The notes under the pieces are model-generated. The model was not told the origin of the DNA. It ran no database searches and worked only from the letters and a program-made list of their open reading frames with translations. The position numbers were made by a program, and so were the translations under genes. 64,000 nt of DNA from Lachnospiraceae bacterium. GTDB taxonomy: Bacteria; Bacillota; Clostridia; Lachnospirales; Lachnospiraceae. This document shows positions 1 to 7,042 of this stretch, piece by piece. Every line of letters begins with the position of its first letter. Positions within the stretch are counted from its first letter, which is position 1. Where the stretch lies: assembly GCA_015058015.1 (NCBI GenBank), contig SVDM01000001.1, positions 248,001 to 312,000 on the forward strand, in the 5' to 3' direction.

Positions 1-1
1 G

Positions 2-106
2 GTGCTTATCCTGGAGAATACCATTGGGTATCTAAAGGAGAAGAACAGACCCATAGATCAGATTACTAATGATACTTATGAATTCTATAAAAAGCAGGTT
101 TCTTAA
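2..106 (+). CDS. 3' end of an unidentified gene (partial)
   Basis: An open frame runs in from the window edge and ends at a TAA whose last A is the first base of the next gene's ATG (TAATG overlap). About 34 residues are visible, charged and helical in character (ends FYKKQVS). The one-base overlap suggests translational coupling with the pseudouridine synthase that follows. Too little is present to name a family. Confidence 0.55.
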   Translation: MLILENTIGYLKEKNRPIDQITNDTYEFYKKQVS

Positions 107-1026
107 TGAAAAAGATTGTCTTTGAACCGGATGAAGAGTTTAATAATCAAAGAATTGATAAATATCTTTCCGCTGCCATGGAATCCATGGATTATTCCAG
201 AAGCTATATTCAAAAATTAATCAAGGATAATTTGGTTACCGTTTCAGACACTGTAGTTAAGGCTAATTACAAGGTCTCCTGTGGTGATATTGTATGTGTA
301 AATGTACCTGATCCGAAGGTTTTGGATGTAAAACCTGAGGATATACCCCTTGATATTATATATGAGGATGAGGATTTGCTTATAGTTAATAAACCCAAAG
401 GTATGGTTGTTCATCCTGCTAACGGGCATTACAGCGGCACATTAGTTAATGCCTTATTATTTCACTGTAAAGATAATCTCTCAGAGATTAACGGTGTATT
501 AAGGCCGGGAATCGTCCATAGAATTGATATGGATACCACAGGCACTCTTATTATCTGTAAGAATAATGCGACTCATAATTCCATTGCAGAGCAGTTGAAA
601 GTGCATTCAATTACCAGGCGATACAGGGGTATCGTTCATGGCGTCATTAAAGATGATGAGCTTACTGTGGATGCACCTATAGCCAGGAGCAAAAACGACA
701 GGAAAAAGATGGCAATAGTTCCCGGTGGAAGAGAAGCAGTTACTCATGTTAAGGTTTTAAAGCGTTTTAAACAATATACATATGCTGAATTTGAACTTGA
801 AACCGGAAGAACCCATCAGATTCGTGTTCATATGGCTTCCATTCATCATCCTTTGTTAGGAGATGCAGTATACGGACCTGCAAAATGCAGCATAAAAAAC
901 CTTCAAGGACAAACCCTTCATGCCATGACTATTGGCTTTAATCATCCGCGTACAGGCAAATATATGGAGTTTTCTGCTGATTTACCGGATTATTTTGAAA
1001 AACTGCTTAAGTCGTTACCGGAATAA
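106..1026 (+). CDS. rluD: RluD/RluA-family ribosomal large subunit pseudouridine synthase
   Basis: A 306-residue pseudouridine synthase that isomerises uridine in RNA, by family usually in 23S rRNA. An S4 RNA-binding domain lies at about residues 13-75 (RIDKYLS, GDIV). The catalytic domain follows, with HRIDMDTTG, in which Asp141 is the expected nucleophile, and the late RTHQIRVH motif. The length fits RluD-type enzymes of Firmicutes. The start ATG overlaps the upstream stop by one base. In many Firmicutes this gene sits directly after lspA; here it is separated from lspA by the recombinase and SOS genes. The exact target uridines cannot be told from sequence. Confidence 0.93.
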   Translation: MKKIVFEPDEEFNNQRIDKYLSAAMESMDYSRSYIQKLIKDNLVTVSDTVVKANYKVSCGDIVCVNVPDPKVLDVKPEDIPLDIIYEDEDLLIVNKPKGMVVHPANGHYSGTLVNALLFHCKDNLSEINGVLRPGIVHRIDMDTTGTLIICKNNATHNSIAEQLKVHSITRRYRGIVHGVIKDDELTVDAPIARSKNDRKKMAIVPGGREAVTHVKVLKRFKQYTYAEFELETGRTHQIRVHMASIHHPLLGDAVYGPAKCSIKNLQGQTLHAMTIGFNHPRTGKYMEFSADLPDYFEKLLKSLPE

Positions 1027-1029
1027 TAT

Positions 1030-2094
1030 TTATTTGATATTTTTTCGAACGGTTATGGCTTTGGCGGCTTTACGTTTGTGTTCATCCTCGATGGCTGCAT
1101 AATAATCTATTGTAGTATTGATATTTTCATGGCCTAATACATCTGCCACAAGCCTTATATCGCCGGTTTGCTTATAAAGTGCGGTTCCATAGGTACTTCT
1201 TAGCTTATGAGGAGTAATCTTTTTGTTTGGAACCACCATTTTGGCGTATTTTTTCACCAGATTCTCGATTGCATCAATACTGATTCTTTTATTCTGTAAT
1301 GAGTAAAACAAGGCTTTTTCATGGCCTTTTTCGGGAATTATAAGACTTCGTTCCCCATCAATATAGTCATGAAGCACGCCGGATACGTCATCGCCGAAAT
1401 ATAATACGTCCTGACCGCCACCTTTACGAACAATTACAAAGGAATTCTCCTTAAAATCCACATCAGTAATATCAAGTCCGGCACATTCCGATACACGGAT
1501 TCCCGTACCAAGCATTAGAGTAAGGAGTGCCAGATCTCTTTGTTTGGTTCTGCTGCAAAACTTCTTTTGACGTTCGCTCATTTGCTCATTTCCGTACTCA
1601 ATGGCCTCTAGAATAGCATTAACCTCCATATTATTCATTCTAATGATATTCTTATCCTTTTTTAGCTTTGGAAGCTTAACAAGAGTCATGGGATTCTTCT
1701 CTATATACTCATGTTCGTATAAAAATTGAAATAATCCCCGTAGAGGAGACATCTTACGGGCAATAGCGCGTTTTCCGTTCTCGTGACGTTCACCCTTTTC
1801 GTTAAGCTCAAGATAACGCTGGTATTCAACGATATCCTCGGATACAAGGTTTGATACATCATCTATTGTAAACTTTGTCAGCTCTTTATTTGCAAAGGAA
1901 GGATTATTAGCTTTCATATATCTAAAGAATGTAAGTAAGTCATAAGCATATGAAATCAAGGTGCTGGACTGAGCACCAAGTTCCTTGTTATGCAAATATT
2001 CAACTGCAAAGTTAGGTAGTAAAGTTAAAAGCTCACGGTATTTTAATAATTGTTGTTTTTTCTTGTTTTTGTAGTATTCAGAGTCTTTACCCAT
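1030..2094 (-). CDS. xerC: Xer-type tyrosine recombinase
   Basis: A 354-residue tyrosine recombinase. An N-terminal SAM-like core-binding domain (about residues 25-130) is followed by the catalytic domain with all expected residues: Arg200 in GTGIRVSE, Lys224, the H-x-x-R pair His296 and Arg299 (HKLRST), His322 in LGH, and the nucleophile Tyr at 331 or 332. Family role: chromosome dimer resolution at dif, or integration. A GTG three codons upstream is possible, but GGAGAG sits eight bases before the ATG used here. It is about 50 residues longer than E. coli XerC, partly from a basic insert near residues 170-187. There are no phage neighbours, so a housekeeping Xer role is more likely than integrase. 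It ends four bases from rluD, convergently. Confidence 0.88.
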   Translation of the reverse strand: MGKDSEYYKNKKKQQLLKYRELLTLLPNFAVEYLHNKELGAQSSTLISYAYDLLTFFRYMKANNPSFANKELTKFTIDDVSNLVSEDIVEYQRYLELNEKGERHENGKRAIARKMSPLRGLFQFLYEHEYIEKNPMTLVKLPKLKKDKNIIRMNNMEVNAILEAIEYGNEQMSERQKKFCSRTKQRDLALLTLMLGTGIRVSECAGLDITDVDFKENSFVIVRKGGGQDVLYFGDDVSGVLHDYIDGERSLIIPEKGHEKALFYSLQNKRISIDAIENLVKKYAKMVVPNKKITPHKLRSTYGTALYKQTGDIRLVADVLGHENINTTIDYYAAIEDEHKRKAAKAITVRKNIK

Positions 2095-2123
2095 AAAAGC
2101 CACTCTCCATATTATTATATTGC

Positions 2124-2159
2124 TATCTATCGGAAAAACAGATATTTATCCGATAGATA
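2124..2159 (-). promoter_or_regulatory. Perfect 11-bp inverted repeat in the recombinase leader
   Basis: Arms TATCTATCGGA (2124-2134) and TCCGATAGATA (2149-2159) are perfect reverse complements separated by 14 bases. The repeat lies between the predicted start site (about 2164) and the ribosome site of the recombinase gene, so it would form a hairpin in the 5' UTR. It could be an RNA control hairpin, or a protein-binding inverted repeat; the 11-bp arm length is that of Xer half-sites, but the spacing is wider than in dif. Confidence 0.6.
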
Positions 2160-2170
2160 CGTACAACTGT

Positions 2171-2199
2171 ATTATACTACTACACCTTCAAAATGTCTA
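2171..2199 (-). promoter_or_regulatory. Predicted SigA promoter of the recombinase gene
   Basis: Read on the minus strand, TAGACA (2199-2194), a 17-base spacer and TATAAT (2176-2171). One mismatch to the consensus -35 and none to the -10. The expected start is near 2164, giving a leader of about 70 bases that contains the 11-bp inverted repeat. Confidence 0.65.
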
Positions 2200-2210
2200 G
2201 AAATCATATT

Positions 2211-2319
2211 AAAATTACAATAATAAGCCAAGGGACATTCCCTCAGAGCTATCCCCCGTGATTGCCACATGGAATAAATCTTAAAGAAATGTCCCTTCGA
2301 CTTATTTAGGTTGTAATAT
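2211..2319. repeat. Long imperfect inverted repeat (REP/MITE-like hairpin)
   Basis: The left arm (about 2211-2239, containing AATAAGCCAAGGGACATT) pairs with the right arm (about 2288-2319, containing AATGTCCCTTCGACTTATT). The innermost ten bases, AAGGGACATT, pair perfectly; the outer part pairs with small bulges out to ATTACAA / TTGTAAT. The loop is about 48 bases. There is no T-run typical of a simple terminator, although it lies downstream of the LysM gene. The arms are long enough for a small non-autonomous mobile or REP-like element. No second copy was noticed in this window. Confidence 0.6.
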
Positions 2320-2352
2320 GTGTATGTTATATTGATGTGAGCAAAATTTGTT

Positions 2353-2745
2353 CTAAACATAATTCGGAATTGTTATATTGTGGCCGGCAACAATCTTATC
2401 AGCATTAATATGATTAATGTCTTCAACTTCGCGGATAAAATCGTCATAGGATGAATAATGATTTAAATCGCAATATTCCTTGGCAATTGCGTTCAAATTA
2501 TCTCCCGTCTTAACTTTATAGCTTACGTAGACCTTTTTGGTGGTTATTGTAGCCTTATCAGATGCATTAACCCTTGATGTCATGGCTATACTTGAAAACC
2601 CCACAAACAATGCAACTACCAGACATAAAACCAATGCACCTCTTCTACGAATAAATCTTGTTAATGCAGCTTCTTTGCAGGAAGCATGATGCTTTCTATT
2701 ATTGTATGATATTGTTCTGTAGTCGTCGCTATATGATCCTCTCAT
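2353..2745 (-). CDS. yneA: LysM-domain, membrane-anchored SOS division inhibitor (YneA-like)
   Basis: A 130-residue protein with a basic cytoplasmic start, one membrane segment at about residues 37-57 and a LysM domain at about 73-129 (YKVKTGDNLNAIAKEYC ... ITIPNYV). This architecture and the position divergent from lexA match YneA of Bacillus subtilis, which blocks septation during the SOS response. The ATG at 2745 is chosen because GGAGG lies eight bases before it; an upstream in-frame ATG overlaps that GGAGG. The promoter has a LexA box inside its spacer, so SOS induction is strongly implied. Overall sequence identity to Bacillus YneA is not obvious; the assignment rests on architecture and context. 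Confidence 0.8.
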   Translation of the reverse strand: MRGSYSDDYRTISYNNRKHHASCKEAALTRFIRRRGALVLCLVVALFVGFSSIAMTSRVNASDKATITTKKVYVSYKVKTGDNLNAIAKEYCDLNHYSSYDDFIREVEDINHINADKIVAGHNITIPNYV

Positions 2746-2791
2746 TGTAATAACCTCCATATTGCCTGTTGATTGTAATTGCTACCGGAAA

Positions 2792-2818
2792 CGAACATCT
2801 ATTCCGAACTTTTGTTCG
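2792..2818. promoter_or_regulatory. LexA boxes just downstream of the yneA start site
   Basis: CGAACTTTTGTTCG at 2805-2818 is a perfect match to the Gram-positive LexA consensus (CGAAC, four bases, GTTCG). A weaker site, CGAACATCTATTCC, starts at 2792 and ends at 2805. Both fall in the first 30 or so transcribed bases of the LysM gene, a good place for repression. Confidence 0.88.
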
Positions 2819-2825
2819 TATCTAG

Positions 2826-2854
2826 ATTATATTATGTGAACATTTGTTTGTCAA
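2826..2854 (-). promoter_or_regulatory. Consensus promoter of the LysM/YneA-like gene
   Basis: On the minus strand TTGACA (2854-2849), a 17-base spacer and TATAAT (2831-2826): both hexamers are perfect. The spacer and part of the -35 are covered by a LexA-like site, so this very strong promoter should be silent unless LexA is cleaved. Confidence 0.9.
2837..2850. promoter_or_regulatory. LexA-like box in the yneA promoter spacer
   Basis: TGAACATTTGTTTG matches the CGAAC-N4-GTTCG pattern at eight of ten specified bases and lies between the -35 and -10 of the yneA promoter. Bound LexA would directly exclude RNA polymerase. Confidence 0.75.
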
Positions 2855-2873
2855 TTAATCCGGTCTGAAAAAA

Positions 2874-2900
2874 CGAACAAATATTCGAACCATATGTTCG
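2874..2900. promoter_or_regulatory. Two overlapping LexA-like sites
   Basis: CGAACAAATATTCG (2874-2887) is a 14-base near-consensus LexA box. It overlaps CGAACCATATGTTCG (2886-2900), whose half-sites are perfect but carry a five-base spacer. The outer ends are at 2874 and 2900, midway between the two divergent promoters. Confidence 0.75.
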
Positions 2901-2919
2901 TTATTTTTGTGCATTTTTT

Positions 2920-2933
2920 CGAACGTATTTTCG
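2920..2933. promoter_or_regulatory. LexA-like box upstream of the lexA promoter
   Basis: CGAACGTATTTTCG has one perfect and one degenerate half-site (TTTCG for GTTCG) and lies about ten bases upstream of the lexA -35. This suggests weaker autorepression of lexA than of the divergent inhibitor gene. Confidence 0.65.
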
Positions 2934-2943
2934 GAATATATGT

Positions 2944-2972
2944 TTGCCTGGGCTTTAATGTTATGTTATATT
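2944..2972 (+). promoter_or_regulatory. Predicted lexA promoter
   Basis: TTGCCT (2944-2949), a 17-base spacer and TATATT (2967-2972), with a TGT extension just before the -10. The leader to the lexA ATG is about 68 bases. Confidence 0.65.
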
Positions 2973-3046
2973 AGAAATAACGAGGGATGGTACTAGATGC
3001 TCTTCCCTTAACACACGCTTATTATATACAACATGGAGGGAATATT

Positions 3047-3664
3047 ATGGGACAAGGTAAGATATCCGCCAAACAAAAAGAGATTCTTGAGTTTATGAAG
3101 TCTGAGATACTTCATAGGGGCTATCCGCCTTCAGTAAGAGAGATTTGTGAGGCTGTAAGCCTTAAGTCCACATCTTCTGTTCATGCTCATCTTGAGACAT
3201 TGGAGAAGAACGGATATATCAGAAAGGATCCAACTAAGCCCAGGGCTATAGAGATTATAGATGACGACTTTAATCTGGTGAGACGTGAGGTTTCCAATAT
3301 TCCTATTATAGGTAATGTTGCAGCCGGTTCACCTATTCTTGCAGAGGAGAATGTGGTTAATTATTTCCCGATACCTACGGAATTTTTGCCCAACAGCCAG
3401 TGTTTTATGCTTAATGTTAAAGGCGACAGTATGATTAATGTGGGAATCTTTTCGGGAGATCAGGTCTTAGTTAAGACTCAGAATAACGCTTCTAACGGTG
3501 ATATTGTAGTCGCCAGAGTGGATGATTCTGCTACGGTTAAGACCTTTTATAAAGAGGACGGTCATATTAGACTTCAACCGGAGAATGATTCAATGGATCC
3601 CATTATCGTGGATGATTGCCATATTGAAGGCAAGGTAATAGGTGTTTTCAGATTTATTAAGTAG
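3047..3664 (+). CDS. lexA: LexA repressor of the SOS regulon
   Basis: A 205-residue LexA of canonical length. The N-terminal winged helix (about residues 1-70, SAKQKEIL, GYPPSVREIC, STSSVHAHL) binds the CGAAC-N4-GTTCG operators seen upstream. The C-terminal S24 protease-like domain has the self-cleavage site Ala93-Gly94 (VAAGSP), nucleophile Ser128 in GDSM and general base Lys165 (ATVKTF). The ATG at 3047 follows GGAGGG at the right spacing; an earlier in-frame TTG/ATG region (from 2987) would add 20 residues absent from the family and has no ribosome site. RecA-stimulated cleavage should derepress this gene and the divergent LysM gene. Confidence 0.97.
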   Translation: MGQGKISAKQKEILEFMKSEILHRGYPPSVREICEAVSLKSTSSVHAHLETLEKNGYIRKDPTKPRAIEIIDDDFNLVRREVSNIPIIGNVAAGSPILAEENVVNYFPIPTEFLPNSQCFMLNVKGDSMINVGIFSGDQVLVKTQNNASNGDIVVARVDDSATVKTFYKEDGHIRLQPENDSMDPIIVDDCHIEGKVIGVFRFIK

Positions 3665-3680
3665 GTAAGCACTAATATAA

Positions 3681-3710
3681 AAAGGGATGAACAAAAACGT
3701 TCATCCCTTT
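3681..3710. terminator. Bidirectional intrinsic terminator between lexA and rsfS
   Basis: AAAGGGATGAAC, a six-base loop and GTTCATCCCTTT make a perfect 12-bp stem. It lies 16 bases after the lexA stop and five bases from the convergent rsfS stop, with A/T-rich flanks on both sides, so it can serve both genes. Confidence 0.85.
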
Positions 3711-3715
3711 AATAG

Positions 3716-4045
3716 TTATACTTCCACTTCTTTTCCATCACTCCAGATACGCTCCAAATCATAGAATTCACGAGTATCTCTGGTAAAGATATGAATTACG
3801 ATATCTCCATAATCAAGAAGGCGCCAATCCGTATTCATTCCTTCAAATCTTCCGGAGCTTACTCCGGCTTTAGATAGTTTTTCTTCTACATTCTCTGTTA
3901 AAGCATCCAACTGATTGGAATTAGTTCCGTTTACAATTATAAAATAATCTGCGATAACAGATATCTCGCTGATATCTATTATCTTGATGTTTTCTCCTTT
4001 TTTCTCATCTAATGCATCATATGCAATTTTTAAAACTTCATTCAT
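3716..4045 (-). CDS. rsfS: Ribosomal silencing factor RsfS (Iojap family)
   Basis: A 109-residue protein of the Iojap/RsfS family, which binds ribosomal protein L14 and blocks subunit joining in slow growth. Family motifs are visible: an N-terminal ALDEKKGENIKIIDI stretch, the core YFIIVNGTNSNQLDALTENV, and MNTDWRLLDYGDIVIHIF near the end. The length matches bacterial RsfS. GGAGAG lies eight bases before the ATG. It is the last gene of the aroB-lspA-rsfS run, 17 bases after lspA, and ends at the shared terminator. The usual neighbours nadD and yqeK are not here. Confidence 0.93.
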   Translation of the reverse strand: MNEVLKIAYDALDEKKGENIKIIDISEISVIADYFIIVNGTNSNQLDALTENVEEKLSKAGVSSGRFEGMNTDWRLLDYGDIVIHIFTRDTREFYDLERIWSDGKEVEV

Positions 4046-4062
4046 GTATGCTCTCCGTTATA

Positions 4063-4596
4063 CTATTTGGTAGTTTCTTTGTCAGTATCTATTTTCTTGA
4101 ATAAAAAATTCAGCTCGTCTTCTTTATAGTAGAATACAATCAGGATAAAGAGTATTATTACGCTTACGGTAATATAGCAATCCGCAACATTAAAAACAGG
4201 AAAATCAATCAACGAGAAGTAAAAAAAGTCAACCACATATTGATATATTACCCTATCAATCATATTGCCAATTGCTCCGGCTATAATAAAAACAGCCAAA
4301 ATCTTCATTATCCGATACTTCTTATCTGCCGGAATGCGTGTAAATATATATATGGCGGCAATAAGAACTATACATGTTACAATTAGTAGTATAATCTGCT
4401 GTCCCTGCATTACGCCGAAGGCAGCTCCCTTATTCTCTACATATAAGAGTTCAAACACTCCGTTAATAAGCTTTATTCCGTCGCTATCTTTAAGGTGCGT
4501 TACCGCCAAATATTTGCTTATTTGATCTATTGCTATTAATACTGCAAGTCCTAATATCGAGAAGATATATGACTTTTTCTTATCGACACTATCCAA
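4063..4596 (-). CDS. lspA: Lipoprotein signal peptidase II
   Basis: A 177-residue, four-helix membrane aspartic protease that removes signal peptides from prolipoproteins after lipid attachment. The two catalytic aspartates are seen as Asp114 in NMIDRV and Asp139 in FNVADCYI. Membrane segments lie at about residues 11-28, 67-86, 96-113 and 138-158. The start is TTG with GAGGG eight bases upstream. Its clients in this window include the DUF3048 lipoprotein and the DacA-like enzyme. It follows aroB by ten bases and belongs to the ylm-lspA region typical of Firmicutes. Confidence 0.96.
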   Translation of the reverse strand: MDSVDKKKSYIFSILGLAVLIAIDQISKYLAVTHLKDSDGIKLINGVFELLYVENKGAAFGVMQGQQIILLIVTCIVLIAAIYIFTRIPADKKYRIMKILAVFIIAGAIGNMIDRVIYQYVVDFFYFSLIDFPVFNVADCYITVSVIILFILIVFYYKEDELNFLFKKIDTDKETTK

Positions 4597-4606
4597 TATT
4601 TACCCT

Positions 4607-5695
4607 CTATTCTCTAATATGATCTAATGCCAGGTTGTATTCTTCTTCAGTAACTGTTTTGTCTATAAAGGCTTTGCCGATACCGTCTATCAGGATAAAC
4701 TTAATTCCATCTGCGGAAGCCTTTTTATCATGACGTGCAATACGCATTATATCATTATTTGTTAATTTTTCATAGCCTATTGGTAACTTATAAGCCTTTA
4801 ATGCATCAAGAATATCATCGTAATCACTTTGAGTAATCAGTCCCCTAATAAGGGAAATATAAGCCGCTCCGGCTATACCTATGCTGATGCATTCACCGTG
4901 GAGGAGATTAAAGCCCATTAGTTTTTCTATGGCATGTCCGAATGTATGGCCGTAGTTTAAGATGGCGCGAAGACCTTTTTCTGTAGGATCTTGTGACACC
5001 ACATCCTTTTTAATATCACAGCTTGTGAAAATAATATGGGCCAAAGTCTCGTCATCTAAAGCAAATACTTTATCAGAGCTCTTTCGAATATAATCAAAGA
5101 AATCCTTGTTGTATATAAGACCGTATTTAATTATCTCTCCCATTCCCGCTGACAACTGGCGCTGTGGTAAGGTGCGAAGCAAAGCTGTGTTAATATAAAC
5201 CAGACGTGGTTGATAGAAAGCGCCAACCATGTTCTTATAAGAATTATAATCTACACCGGTTTTGCCGCCAACACTACTGTCTACTTGAGATAATAGGGTT
5301 GTGGGAACCTGGACAAAATCTATTCCCCGCATATATGTGGCTGCGGCAAAGCCTGTTATATCGCCGACAACACCACCGCCTAAAGCAATAAGCAAATCGC
5401 TTCTGTTGAACCCAAGCTGAATCAGGTTGGCGTAAATATCAGATACTGTATCCAGATTCTTGTGCTCCTCTCCTGCTTCTATGGTATAAATAGATATGCT
5501 GTTATAATAGCATAAAAGCTCATTTCTAAGATCCAAGCCGTGAAGGGGTTCTACGTTGGAATCTGTTATGATACAAATCTTGGTATCACAGTCTTTAATA
5601 TCTTTAAGATGATCTAGTAATGTAGCGTAATCCTTTTCTATTACAATATTGTAGGGCTTAAATCCCTCACCTTGAAGTTCTATAGTCTTTGACAT
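4607..5695 (-). CDS. aroB: 3-dehydroquinate synthase
   Basis: A 362-residue enzyme of the shikimate pathway that cyclises DAHP to 3-dehydroquinate with NAD and a divalent metal. Visible motifs: GGGVVGDITGFAAATYMRG in the NAD-binding half, QVPTTLLSQVDSSVGGKTG, and the metal-site stretch LNYGHTFGHAIEK with LLHGECISIG. Length is normal. A clear AAGGAGA precedes the ATG. No other shikimate genes are adjacent; aroB is inserted between ylmH and lspA where many Firmicutes have divIVA. Confidence 0.97.
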   Translation of the reverse strand: MSKTIELQGEGFKPYNIVIEKDYATLLDHLKDIKDCDTKICIITDSNVEPLHGLDLRNELLCYYNSISIYTIEAGEEHKNLDTVSDIYANLIQLGFNRSDLLIALGGGVVGDITGFAAATYMRGIDFVQVPTTLLSQVDSSVGGKTGVDYNSYKNMVGAFYQPRLVYINTALLRTLPQRQLSAGMGEIIKYGLIYNKDFFDYIRKSSDKVFALDDETLAHIIFTSCDIKKDVVSQDPTEKGLRAILNYGHTFGHAIEKLMGFNLLHGECISIGIAGAAYISLIRGLITQSDYDDILDALKAYKLPIGYEKLTNNDIMRIARHDKKASADGIKFILIDGIGKAFIDKTVTEEEYNLALDHIRE

Positions 5696-5706
5696 AAGAA
5701 ATCTCC

Positions 5707-6468
5707 TTATTTAAATACTTTTAATGTAACCTTAAATCTGTTTTTTGAGTTGGGGGAGCCAACTTCTTCAATAATATACTTTCCATATCCTCGAACAGAG
5801 AATACATCGCCTACAGCCATCATGTAATCCTTCTTGGTAACACTCTTGGCGTTAACAAAGAATCTCTTACTTGATATAATCTCATCTGCCGCAGAACGGG
5901 AAGTTCTGGTGGCTAATGCACATATAGCATCGGCTCTTAAAGAAGATACGCTGCCGGAATACTCTGTAAAGCTGCCGGAGTAAATGCTCTCCGGGACGCT
6001 TCTGTCTTCAAGAGTAAGAATAACAGTGGTATGTTTAATTCTGGTTATTTCTTTCATGAGAAATTCTGATAAAGCCTCTATGCAGAATGCGTAAGCTACA
6101 TTATCTTCAATTATAATATCACCAAGCTTACTTCTGTCAATACCTGTATTAACAAGGGCTCCAAGAAAATCTCTATGAGTAAGGGTATCGGAGAACTTCT
6201 TGTTAAGGGGTGCTATCTTAATACAGGCTATGGGAAACATATCCTCTGTTACGTCAATATAGTCGGGGTGAAAGCACACAAGGGCTCGTTCCGCCATGGA
6301 AAATCCACCATAGCAGGTAAAGCCGGTGCGAAAGCTTTGGGCATTCTCCTCTAGTATGCTTTGCTCATTTATATTTAAAAAATCCGAATAGACAGGCTTT
6401 GAACCGGCATCGGCACGGATCGATAAATCCATTAAGTGTTTCTTTAGTAATTCTTCTTCTTTTGTCAT
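5707..6468 (-). CDS. ylmH: YlmH-like S4-domain RNA-binding protein
   Basis: A 253-residue protein with a YlmH-type N-terminal module (about residues 1-170) and a C-terminal S4 RNA-binding domain (about 175-245: LRADAICALATRTSRSAADEIISS ... VNAKSVTKKDYMMAVGDVFSVRGYGKY). YlmH relatives bind ribosomes or tRNA-like stalled complexes and belong to the ylm division cluster. It starts 82 bases after sepF, past a hairpin, and is followed 11 bases later by aroB. The S4 arginines expected for RNA contact are present (RTSRSAADE). Confidence 0.9.
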   Translation of the reverse strand: MTKEEELLKKHLMDLSIRADAGSKPVYSDFLNINEQSILEENAQSFRTGFTCYGGFSMAERALVCFHPDYIDVTEDMFPIACIKIAPLNKKFSDTLTHRDFLGALVNTGIDRSKLGDIIIEDNVAYAFCIEALSEFLMKEITRIKHTTVILTLEDRSVPESIYSGSFTEYSGSVSSLRADAICALATRTSRSAADEIISSKRFFVNAKSVTKKDYMMAVGDVFSVRGYGKYIIEEVGSPNSKNRFKVTLKVFK

Positions 6469-6490
6469 AATTTATCCTATACATAAAAAT

Positions 6491-6525
6491 AAGGGATATG
6501 ACTTTAAATCAAAGCCATATCTCTT
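6491..6525 (-). terminator. Hairpin between sepF and ylmH
   Basis: A 15-bp stem (arms 6491-6505 and 6511-6525, with one A-C mismatch and one G-U pair in RNA) and a five-base loop, followed on the minus strand by ATTTTTAT. It fits an intrinsic or partial terminator that lowers expression of ylmH-aroB-lspA relative to sepF. Confidence 0.7.
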
Positions 6526-6550
6526 AATAACCGTTTTTTGATAAAACTAT

Positions 6551-7021
6551 TTACATGGGAGGCACATCATATGCTCCCATCAGGATATCCTGAAAATCAC
6601 CGGATATATCAACTGTTGAAGGTGTAATTATAAAGATATAATTGGAAACCTTCTGAAGACTGCCGTTAATTGCATAACAGGAACCTGAAGTAAAATCAAT
6701 GATTCTTTGTGCAATCTCAACGTCAAGTCCTTCAAGATTAAGAATAACGGTTCTGTCTACTAAAAGTGTGTCGGTAATAGCTCTTGCATCCTCCACCGAA
6801 CCGGGGCGAACAACACATACTTCCATTCCCGTTGCCTTGCGCTGACGAATAGGTGTAACTTTGCTCTTCGCAGCTTTAGCGCGACCGCTATCTATATCAT
6901 CTTTCTTGCTGGCTTTCTTTGGCTTTCTTTCTTCTTCTTCGAAGTCATCATCATAGAAGTCATCGTCGTCATAATCATCATTTAATTTCATGACATTCAG
7001 GACCTTGTCCATAAAACCCAT
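6551..7021 (-). CDS. sepF: Cell division protein SepF
   Basis: A 156-residue SepF, the membrane anchor of FtsZ that forms rings at the septum. The N-terminal MGFMDKVLNVMKL is the amphipathic membrane-binding helix. A strongly acidic linker (DDYDDDDFYDDDFEEEE) and a basic patch lead to the C-terminal SepF domain (about residues 70-150: VVRPGSVEDARAITDTLL, ILNLEGLD, AQRIIDFTSGS). The ATG at 7021 has GGAG eight bases upstream and begins exactly at the amphipathic helix; a GTG three codons earlier lies inside the ribosome site. Confidence 0.95.
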   Translation of the reverse strand: MGFMDKVLNVMKLNDDYDDDDFYDDDFEEEERKPKKASKKDDIDSGRAKAAKSKVTPIRQRKATGMEVCVVRPGSVEDARAITDTLLVDRTVILNLEGLDVEIAQRIIDFTSGSCYAINGSLQKVSNYIFIITPSTVDISGDFQDILMGAYDVPPM

Positions 7022-7042
7022 AATTAGCACTCCATTTCTTAA

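Noticed and set aside
2172-2360. A 62-codon minus-strand open frame between the recombinase and LysM genes
   Set aside because: It coincides with the long inverted repeat, has no ribosome site, overlaps the end of the LysM gene and encodes no recognisable motif.
2987-3046. A longer LexA beginning 20 codons earlier
   Set aside because: No ribosome site precedes it, while GGAGGG precedes the ATG at 3047, which gives the usual LexA length and N terminus.
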